Shown here piece by piece: positions 7,212 to 14,136 of a stretch of 48,747 bases of DNA. Numbering within the stretch: position 1 is the stretch's first letter; each line of letters opens with the position of its first letter. The stretch is from an uncultured Alteromonadaceae bacterium. Lineage in GTDB: Bacteria; Pseudomonadota; Gammaproteobacteria; Enterobacterales; Alteromonadaceae. The notes under the pieces are model-generated. The model saw only the letters and a list, made by a program, of their open reading frames with translations, ran no database searches and was not told the DNA's origin. Location of the stretch: contig CALKGI010000011.1 in NCBI GenBank assembly GCA_938085045.1, positions 1 through 48,747 on the forward strand, in the 5' to 3' direction. A program made the position numbers and the translations under genes.

Positions 7212-8414
7212 ATGCCGATTAAAATAAAAATTGCCGAAACAGCAAAAGAACTGAACGATGTTTACAAATTGCGCTATCAGGTTTACGTCAAAGAAGAAGG
7301 TCGTATTGAAAACTTCAAAGGCGGCATCATCGTCGACCGATTTGACACTCTACCCAATACCATCAATATCATTGCCTACACCCAAAACGAGCCCATTGGC
7401 ACTTTTCGAATCAATCTAGATTCAGAAATTTTGTTACCCGCAGATGAGCTTTTCGATTTTGGCCCGTACCGGCAAAAAATAACTGAACAGTTACAAAGCA
7501 ATAATCAAACGGCTATTTTCTGTTGTGCCAGCATGTTGGCGATCACCAAGCAATGGCGAGGTCGTAGAGGGTTGTTTCGTGCTTTGTTCAAACTGGGTTG
7601 CGATGCTTGTCATTCGTGGGGTGTCACGCATTTGGTGTCGAACCTTAGCATTGATACGGCTTCCATCTATCAAAACCTTAATTTTGAAGTTTTGTCGGAC
7701 AAAGTTTTCAGTGAAGAGATTGGCGACCATGTAGTGCCAATGGGCAGTCCGGTTAAACCAATTTATGATTGGGCATTTGGTGAGTTTAAAGACAAACATG
7801 ATTTGATGGAAAACTTCAGTGGTTGTTTTGAGTATCTTATTGCAGAACAAGGCACAAAAATCTTCAAGCAGGGTGAAATTGGCCATGAAGCTTATTTGAT
7901 CAGCGAAGGTCGAGTTCACCTGTCGCAATGGGATCCAGACATGAAAAAATCGATGGTCATTGATTCACTTGATGCAGGTTCGATGTTTGGTGAACTGCCA
8001 CTAATTGATGATCAATCTCGTTCGGCGACAGCCATAGCGATCACAAAAACTGAGCTTATTGTACTGAACCGCAAAGCCTTTTGGCAAAAAACCAATGAAG
8101 ACCCTCACTATGCTAAGGGTTTACTGAAAATAATGGCCAAACGGTTGCGCGATTCTGTCGAACGCACGTTTAATTATGCCCACGCAGATGAAAATACAAG
8201 GTTGGGCTTCTTTATCAATACCGTGTTATCACAGTCGCATGAATCAGTTGAGAACCCCGGTGACTGGTTGGCGATAATCTCGGTTGACGAGTTTGCCCAT
8301 CTGGCGAGTGTCACTAAAGTTGAAGCATCGAGTTATTTACTTGACCTGCAACTAGACCAACGTTTGAGCGTGACCAAAACATCGTTGATTTTTCATGGTC
8401 GTGAGCCTATTTGA
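7212..8414 (+). CDS. GNAT acyltransferase - cyclic-nucleotide-binding - winged-helix fusion, copy B
   Basis: 400 aa and collinear with copy A from the first residue to the last without visible gaps (VYKLRYQVYV at 17-26, NLDSEILLP at 68-76, cassette GELPLIDDQSRSATAIA with Glu261, Arg270, Ser271). Identity is moderate rather than near-perfect, so this is an old tandem duplication with both copies kept. Differences cluster in the acyltransferase core: GSAGMLAIAGPW in A is CCASMLAITKQW in B, which could change the acyl donor or acceptor. Same-strand spacing of 19 bases implies cotranscription. The GNAT part could also be a sensor rather than an enzyme. Confidence 0.82.
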   Translation: MPIKIKIAETAKELNDVYKLRYQVYVKEEGRIENFKGGIIVDRFDTLPNTINIIAYTQNEPIGTFRINLDSEILLPADELFDFGPYRQKITEQLQSNNQTAIFCCASMLAITKQWRGRRGLFRALFKLGCDACHSWGVTHLVSNLSIDTASIYQNLNFEVLSDKVFSEEIGDHVVPMGSPVKPIYDWAFGEFKDKHDLMENFSGCFEYLIAEQGTKIFKQGEIGHEAYLISEGRVHLSQWDPDMKKSMVIDSLDAGSMFGELPLIDDQSRSATAIAITKTELIVLNRKAFWQKTNEDPHYAKGLLKIMAKRLRDSVERTFNYAHADENTRLGFFINTVLSQSHESVENPGDWLAIISVDEFAHLASVTKVEASSYLLDLQLDQRLSVTKTSLIFHGREPI

Positions 8415-8468
8415 GTCGTTGATGATGGTGGCGTACGCCGTGTACATCGCTTGTATATTCAATCGGTT

Positions 8469-8620
8469 TGGCAATCGTAGGGGCCAATCCCGTGATTGCC
8501 CTTTTATGGCATCTCACTGAATCATATCGATAATTCACAAGGGTAGACACTGGGGTCTACCTCTACAACGCTCTTTTTCAACATACACAAAGGGTAGACA
8601 CGGGTCTACCCTTACCGTTC
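8469..8620. repeat. Cluster of GTAGGGGC and GGGTAGACAC hairpin repeats
   Basis: Three units lie between convergent genes: GGCAATCGTAGGGGCCAAT with GTGATTGCCC (from 8469), AGGGTAGACACTGGGGTCTACC (two 11-base halves, from 8543) and GGGTAGACACGGGTCTACCC (from 8592). Each can form a stem. Related units are at about 1310, 34012 and 46828. The last unit supplies the stop codon of the minus-strand gene at 8612. They may serve as terminators for both convergent units. Confidence 0.6.
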
Positions 8621-8911
8621 TACACCTACGCTCGCAAGGGCCGCCCGGGCCTCCTCGCTTTGTTCTTTGCTAACATATAACACATTATCAGGCGGGTCGA
8701 TGCGGTACCAAATCTTCTTTTCGTTAAATACCTCAATGACTTTTGATGCATCAGCGGCGCTCAAGTGAGTCAGTATCGGCTGCATTTGAGGCTTTTTCGT
8801 CAACTCAGTAACGCTGGTTTCAATACCAAAAACAATGCAAATGACTAAGCAAAGTACCAGCATCGCCTGCTTGGGGGCTGACATTTTAGTGAAGTGGGTT
8901 AATACAGACAT
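8612..8911 (-). CDS. Stand-alone FliF/YscJ-like ring-domain membrane protein
   Basis: 99 aa: a membrane helix (about 15-32), then residues 43-97 that match the first ring-building domain of flagellar M-ring protein FliF (LSAADASKVIEVFNEKKIWY, then NVLYV, then EEARAALASVGV; compare LS..DA..I...L...IPY and V..LR..LA..GLP). Real FliF is about 550 aa; everything after the first domain is missing. The gene starts 27 bases after the stop of the giant sensor kinase upstream on the same strand, with AGGT 7 bases before the ATG, so it is probably cotranscribed. Its stop codon falls inside a dispersed repeat, so it may be a truncated remnant or a short stand-alone protein. No other flagellar gene is present. 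Confidence 0.6.
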   Translation of the reverse strand: MSVLTHFTKMSAPKQAMLVLCLVICIVFGIETSVTELTKKPQMQPILTHLSAADASKVIEVFNEKKIWYRIDPPDNVLYVSKEQSEEARAALASVGVER

Positions 8912-8938
8912 ATAAGTACCTATGAACAGCGAGTGGTT

Positions 8939-11900
8939 TTAATCTAATACTGGCAAGGTGATCACAAATTCGCTGCCTTCGCCTAGCTCGGAGTTAACTT
9001 TGATGGTGCCGTTGTGGTCGCTGATAATACCAAACGATATCGACAAACCCAGACCCGTGCCTTTGCCAACAGGTTTGGTGGTGTAGAAAGGTTCGAACAG
9101 CTTATCTTTGGTTTTGGCGTTCATGCCACTGCCGTTATCTTTAATGACGATGCGAATGACATCGCCGGCATCAAAAACTGAAATTTTAATCAAACCATTA
9201 ACCGGCTTTTTAGCATCTTCGGTGATGGCATCGCAAGCATTAACCAATATATTCATAAACACCTGATTCAACCGTGAAGGGCGGCACTTAATCAGCGGAT
9301 TGACCTCAAATTGAGTTTCAAACGTCACCTCTTGGGCATATTTGGCTTTGATTAGGTTTAAGGTTGAGGTAATACAGTCGCCAATATGAACCGACTTTAT
9401 TTCGGCTTCATCTAGGCGGGTGAATGCCCGTAAGTCTTGCACTATGGCTTTTATGCGTTGGCTGCCATCAACAATGGTATTTAAATGTTTAAATAAATCA
9501 CCAAAACGCTCGGCAAAGCTGTCGATAATCGCCTGCTCTGCCTCTTCGGTCACCAAAGTGTCGATAAAATCTTGAAACTCAACGAGTTCGGTTTGCAACA
9601 ACTGGGCACAACCATGAACAAAGTTGGTGGGGTTATTAATTTCATGCGCAACACCTGTGGTCAGCTCACCCAACGATGCCATTTTTTCAGACTCTATTAG
9701 CTGTTGTTGAGCGGCAAGAATTTCGGCATTGCTTTGTTCAACTTGGGCGTAAGTACTGGCATTGTTCAAGGCGATGGCGGTATAGCTGGCGAGTGTTCGC
9801 AGCATGTCGATTTGTGCCGGTGTATAGGCATTTTTGCGGGGGCTTTGCATGGTGATACAACCGGTTATTTTGCCGCTATTGTCGCGCAGCGGCAGATAAA
9901 CGATGGATTCCATTTGGTCGCCTGCCGAGGGTTGACTGGCAATGGTCAAATATTGATGCACATCTTTGAACTCGTTAACAATGGCTTCTTTTTCGTTGTT
10001 AATACACCAAGCCGACAATTTGCCACTGCCATGCATGGGTTCAGCAATTGGTGGCAGGCGGTTATCGCCTTCAACGATAAGTTTAAAGTCAATTTGCGAA
10101 GCATCTTCGTTGAGTATTCCTATCGCAAAAGCGTGAACATCTAATATGTTGCGTAAGTGTTGGTGCAGCAGCATGAAAATCGATTCCATGTCTAATGTTG
10201 CATTGAGTTGTTTGCCAATTTCTCCAAGCACATTCAATTCAGCCGTTTTTTCTTCAACTTGTGATTGCAACGCCCGTTTGCGCGCCCGGTTTTTATAAGA
10301 TCTCACCACAATAAATAATGAGGCCGACAAACCAAACAGCAAATAAAACCACAAAGTACGATAAAAAGGTGGCGTAATGGTGAAAGTAAAGCGACTAGGC
10401 AGCGGATTCCAGACGCCGCTGTTATTACTACCTTTCACTTCAAAGGTATAAGTGCCCGGGTCGAGACTGGTATAGCTGGCATTATGCTCTATACCACCGC
10501 CATACCAAACATCATCAAAACCAATAAGCCGGTAGCTATAGAGGTTTTTTTGCGGATCTTTAAAATCCAGTGCAGCAAATCCAAAACGGATATTTTTAAC
10601 CTGATGATCTAGTTCAAGCGGTTTGCCCGGTAAAAAGGCGTAGCGCTTCACGGCTTTGTTGTCGACCCATAACTTGGTGATTCTAACAGGCGGTAAATTG
10701 TGATTAACGTTGGCTTGTGAAGGCGTGATTTTATCGATACCTTGGTTGCCACCAAAGTAAAGGTTACCCTTGGTGTCTTTAACTGCCGCTTCAAAGTAAT
10801 AGTTGTTTTGTTCTAGCCCATCGCTCACTGTGTAGTTGGTAAAACGCTCTTCAAGACTACGGTATTGCGAAATGCCCACCGCAGTGCCTAACCAAATATC
10901 CCCGCTGTTATCTTCTATGATGCTTTTAACATCATTGGTATTAAGGCCTTGTTTTACGCCAAAATAATCAAACCCGCCACTGACGTCATTGAGTTTATTG
11001 AGGTATTTTTTGCTGGCCAACCAAATATCACCGTTTTTGTTCTGATAAATTTGGGCTACTTGGTCATGGCTAAGACTGTTTTTGTCATCTTCATTGGCTT
11101 GATAAGACTTGGCCGTATTACGAGTGGGATCAAACTGTAAAACGCCGCCCACGCTCAAACTAATCCACATCAGTTGCCTGTCATCCTGGTAAATGGATGT
11201 GAAAGTTTTGCCCAAGGTTTGCACTTCTTTAAATTGAACCCTAGAGCGTTGGCCTTGCACGTATTTATACAAACCAGCGTGCGTGGTACCTATCCACAAG
11301 GTATCCGAAGTACCTGCCAACAAGCTGGTGATACTTTTTACGGGCAAACCTTCGAGTAAGTCATTTCGCTCGTTCATTTGCGTGCGCTGAGGATTGATTG
11401 TTGATATGCCCTGAATTCCACCCATCCAAAGGGTGCCTGAATCGTCTTCGCTGATGGTGGATATACTTTGCGCGTCAGGATGATTGTGAGGTTCAAATAC
11501 CCGAATGTCACCACTGCGAGGCTCCATATAGAGTAATTTGGTCCAAGTGGCTATCCAAATCACGTCTTTGTGGTCTTTAAATAACACTTTGATGCCATCT
11601 ATTTTTTCATTCTGACCATTTTCGTCGATGTACTTGTCAAAACGTTTGATTTTACTGCCACCCAAGTCAACCTTAACTAACCCTGCATAGCGGGTGGCCA
11701 ACCATAATAAGCCGGTATCATCAAAATGCATGTCACGAATGTCATCGATGGGAAACAGCACTTTATTGGCGTTAGAGAGCAATTGAACAAAACGGCGGGC
11801 TTTAATATCAAATTTCAACAACCCGGTTTGCGTGCCTATCCATAGATTGTTGTCGCGGTCGAACAAAAACCGGGTAATTGAGCGGTTGACCACCAGATTA

Positions 11901-12721
11901 TCGAGCGTTAGTTCACTAAATACGCCTGTTACCGTATTAAAAGAACCCATCCCCGATTCTGTGCCAACCCACAACTCGTCTGTTGCTTGCCCAAATGCGA
12001 GGGTGCGCACCAGTGAATGGCTGAGCGATGTGGGTTCGTTTGGGTCATGATAAAAACGTTCAAATTGCTGGGTTTGTTTGTCGAATTTGTTGAGGCCTTC
12101 TGTTGTGGCAACCCATAAAAACTGTTCTTCAGACTGGGCAATGCTCCAAACCCTGTCATGGCTGATGGTGGTTTTGTCTGCCTTGTTGTGGTTAAAATTG
12201 TCAAATTGCTGCTCATCAGGCAAATAATGCGTCAATCCCCCACCATTGGTGCCAATCCAAATCTCGCCTTGTTGGTCTTCGAACATCACTTGAACCTTGT
12301 TACTGCCTAGTGATTGGTTATCAGCCTCATCATGTTTGAAATGTTTAATTAAGTTCAGCTGAGCATCGTAAAGCGACAAACCAGAACCCCACGAACCAAT
12401 CCAAATTTGCTTTTTACTGTCGATAAAAACCAGCCCAGCATCGAGCGTATTCAAAGGAACGGTGCTTTGCGGACCGTTAGAGTACAATTCGAATTCATAA
12501 CCGTTGTAACGAATAAGCCCCGTAGGCGTACCCAACCATAAAAATCCACTGTCGTCTTGAGCCATTGAAAACGTGGTGGTGTCGGGCAATCCGTCTTTTA
12601 CCGAGAACCGTTTAACGGTGGCATAGGTCGTTTGGCCAAAAGCCTGTGGCCAACAACAGGTCATCAGGGCGATTAACAATAGCCAAAGAGAAGGAGTGTG
12701 AAAACGAGTAAATAAATGCAT
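8939..12721 (-). CDS. Large sensor histidine kinase: beta-propeller, Y_Y_Y, GAF, HisKA, HATPase
   Basis: About 1260 aa from the ATG at 12721 (a TTG 48 bases upstream is less likely). Signal peptide, then two-component-regulator propeller repeats over about 35-690 (recurring DxxGxLWIGT and GLxxF motifs), a Y_Y_Y domain (about 715-785), membrane segment (790-806), coiled coil, GAF domain (about 845-985), HisKA with His1026 in MASLGELTTGVAHEINNP, and an HATPase with NILVNACDA, KDNGSGM, and GTGLGLSIS. Unlike hybrid one-protein systems of this kind it has no receiver or AraC output domain, so the cognate regulator is elsewhere. The propeller and Y_Y_Y domains of such proteins bind periplasmic carbohydrates or other ligands; here the ligand is unknown. 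A FliF-like gene follows. Confidence 0.9.
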   Translation of the reverse strand: MHLFTRFHTPSLWLLLIALMTCCWPQAFGQTTYATVKRFSVKDGLPDTTTFSMAQDDSGFLWLGTPTGLIRYNGYEFELYSNGPQSTVPLNTLDAGLVFIDSKKQIWIGSWGSGLSLYDAQLNLIKHFKHDEADNQSLGSNKVQVMFEDQQGEIWIGTNGGGLTHYLPDEQQFDNFNHNKADKTTISHDRVWSIAQSEEQFLWVATTEGLNKFDKQTQQFERFYHDPNEPTSLSHSLVRTLAFGQATDELWVGTESGMGSFNTVTGVFSELTLDNLVVNRSITRFLFDRDNNLWIGTQTGLLKFDIKARRFVQLLSNANKVLFPIDDIRDMHFDDTGLLWLATRYAGLVKVDLGGSKIKRFDKYIDENGQNEKIDGIKVLFKDHKDVIWIATWTKLLYMEPRSGDIRVFEPHNHPDAQSISTISEDDSGTLWMGGIQGISTINPQRTQMNERNDLLEGLPVKSITSLLAGTSDTLWIGTTHAGLYKYVQGQRSRVQFKEVQTLGKTFTSIYQDDRQLMWISLSVGGVLQFDPTRNTAKSYQANEDDKNSLSHDQVAQIYQNKNGDIWLASKKYLNKLNDVSGGFDYFGVKQGLNTNDVKSIIEDNSGDIWLGTAVGISQYRSLEERFTNYTVSDGLEQNNYYFEAAVKDTKGNLYFGGNQGIDKITPSQANVNHNLPPVRITKLWVDNKAVKRYAFLPGKPLELDHQVKNIRFGFAALDFKDPQKNLYSYRLIGFDDVWYGGGIEHNASYTSLDPGTYTFEVKGSNNSGVWNPLPSRFTFTITPPFYRTLWFYLLFGLSASLFIVVRSYKNRARKRALQSQVEEKTAELNVLGEIGKQLNATLDMESIFMLLHQHLRNILDVHAFAIGILNEDASQIDFKLIVEGDNRLPPIAEPMHGSGKLSAWCINNEKEAIVNEFKDVHQYLTIASQPSAGDQMESIVYLPLRDNSGKITGCITMQSPRKNAYTPAQIDMLRTLASYTAIALNNASTYAQVEQSNAEILAAQQQLIESEKMASLGELTTGVAHEINNPTNFVHGCAQLLQTELVEFQDFIDTLVTEEAEQAIIDSFAERFGDLFKHLNTIVDGSQRIKAIVQDLRAFTRLDEAEIKSVHIGDCITSTLNLIKAKYAQEVTFETQFEVNPLIKCRPSRLNQVFMNILVNACDAITEDAKKPVNGLIKISVFDAGDVIRIVIKDNGSGMNAKTKDKLFEPFYTTKPVGKGTGLGLSISFGIISDHNGTIKVNSELGEGSEFVITLPVLD

Positions 12722-12805
12722 CGTAACAGTGTACAACACCCTCGCACGCGAGGCACTTGGTTGACACAAAATTATTGCTCATCACGGTTTAGCAAAAACC
12801 ATTTT

Positions 12806-12917
12806 GGTATTATACCTTTGGTATAATACCTTTAGTATAATACCTTTAGTACAACCTTGTTGGTATCATACCTTGTGTATACTTCCTTATGTATTATACT
12901 ATTTGTATAATTTTGCA
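12806..12917. repeat. Eight tandem 14-bp repeats, core GGTATAATACC
   Basis: Eight units of exactly 14 bp fill the interval between divergent genes: 12806, 12820, 12834, 12848, 12862, 12876, 12890 and 12904. Unit 2 is GGTATAATACCTTT; the core GGTATWATACC is palindromic. The first three units and the fifth are the best conserved, and units decay to the right. Each contains a TATAAT-like segment. They could be a cooperative operator array controlling the ATPase (start 12931) and the kinase (start 12721), replication-type iterons, or a neutral minisatellite. Confidence 0.85.
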
Positions 12918-12930
12918 GTTTGAATAAACA

Positions 12931-14085
12931 ATGATAAAAAATACCGATTTTCCATTAAGGATCGCCGCAGACGAAGCATTTTGTAACCGGGTCGATGAAA
13001 GAGACAAACTTAAAAAACTGCTGTTAAGTGGCCAGCACTTATGGCTGCAAGCACATCGACGACACGGTAAGTCTTCACTATTGCTGCAAACCTTTAAAGA
13101 TCTCCAGCATGACAATAAAAATGTCATCTACATCAGGGTCGATTTGGCCTTTGCCAGCGATAGGGTCTCGGTCCTTAACAAACTCTGTCAAGGCGCATCA
13201 ACCCTGATAATCGAAGCATTGCGTATGGCCAGACAAACCAAGCCTGGCGAACTATTTTCAATTGTTGCACAACAATTAGGCGAATCGTTTAACCGTTATG
13301 CGCCATCTTTTTCTATAGACAAAGGCAGTATCTCGATGAAACTTGGCACTGAAGCCAGTTTGGATATGCTCGAAACATCACTGCAAAAGCTCAACGAGAT
13401 CAGCAAAGCGCACAATATCAGGGTAGTGTTCATGATTGATGAGTTTCAACAGCTCAGTAAATCCGATAATAAATCGTTCGATATTGAAGGAGCCATTCGT
13501 CACAATTTAGAGCTGGCAGACAACATAACGTATGTTTTTTGTGGTTCAGAGCACAACTTGATGTGTCAGGCACTCGAAGAAAATATTAGGCCACTTTACA
13601 AACACACCTATCGTTTTGAACTCAAACGCATCAGCCGCGATAGTTACCTTAAGCACATTCAACCATTGTGGTTAGCACAATGGCAAACCGACATAGATCA
13701 CTCGATATTTGACTACATCATGCAGACCACTCAAAGACATCCCTATTACGTGAATTATCTTTGTGCAGAAATATGGCTTTGTGATTCAACACCCACCATA
13801 GAATTGGCAGAGCAAGCTTGGAGAAAAATTGTTGAAGATGAACTGTCGGTCAACAAGAAAATGATCCTTGACCTGAAAAACAACGAAAAGAAAACCCTTC
13901 GAGCCTTGGCAATTTTACCGACCCAGGAAGTGACTGCTAACCGGTTTGTGACGCTGGCCAACATTCCTGCGGGTTCAATGAAGAAAACCATCAATCAATT
14001 GCTCAATAAAGACCTGATTTATCTAGACGAAGGGGTGTATAAAATACTCAGCCCTGCCCTTGCTAGCATTGCCGCAGACGGATAA
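12931..14085 (+). CDS. AAA-type ATPase with C-terminal winged helix
   Basis: 384 aa, resembling the ATPases with an archaeal-type ORC/STAND-like fold found scattered in bacteria. The Walker A is AHRRHGKSSLL (41-51, Lys47), the Walker B is VVFMIDEFQQL (165-175), a sensor-like YVFCGSEHNLM follows, and the C-terminus looks like a winged helix (VTANRFVTLANIPAGSMKKT then INQLLNKDLIYLDEGVYKIL). No transmembrane segment. Proteins of this group couple ATP binding to DNA or protein binding, but few have known roles. The 14-bp repeat array ends 13 bases before its ATG, making autoregulation an attractive inference. No partner effector domain is fused. Confidence 0.8.
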   Translation: MIKNTDFPLRIAADEAFCNRVDERDKLKKLLLSGQHLWLQAHRRHGKSSLLLQTFKDLQHDNKNVIYIRVDLAFASDRVSVLNKLCQGASTLIIEALRMARQTKPGELFSIVAQQLGESFNRYAPSFSIDKGSISMKLGTEASLDMLETSLQKLNEISKAHNIRVVFMIDEFQQLSKSDNKSFDIEGAIRHNLELADNITYVFCGSEHNLMCQALEENIRPLYKHTYRFELKRISRDSYLKHIQPLWLAQWQTDIDHSIFDYIMQTTQRHPYYVNYLCAEIWLCDSTPTIELAEQAWRKIVEDELSVNKKMILDLKNNEKKTLRALAILPTQEVTANRFVTLANIPAGSMKKTINQLLNKDLIYLDEGVYKILSPALASIAADG

Positions 14086-14136
14086 ATGTCCGTATGCGAC
14101 AACCAGTGCAGTCAGCCGTTGTTTATTCGAATGTAA

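Noticed and set aside
9704..10144. 146-codon plus-strand open frame inside the kinase gene
   Set aside because: Shadow frame opposite the GAF-HisKA region; no independent signals.
12722..12769. Longer start (TTG at 12769) for the giant kinase
   Set aside because: The added 16 residues separate the ATG from a normal signal peptide; the ATG at 12721 gives a proper exported N-terminus.
12806..12917. CRISPR array
   Set aside because: Units are 14 bp, directly adjacent without spacers, and no cas genes are nearby.
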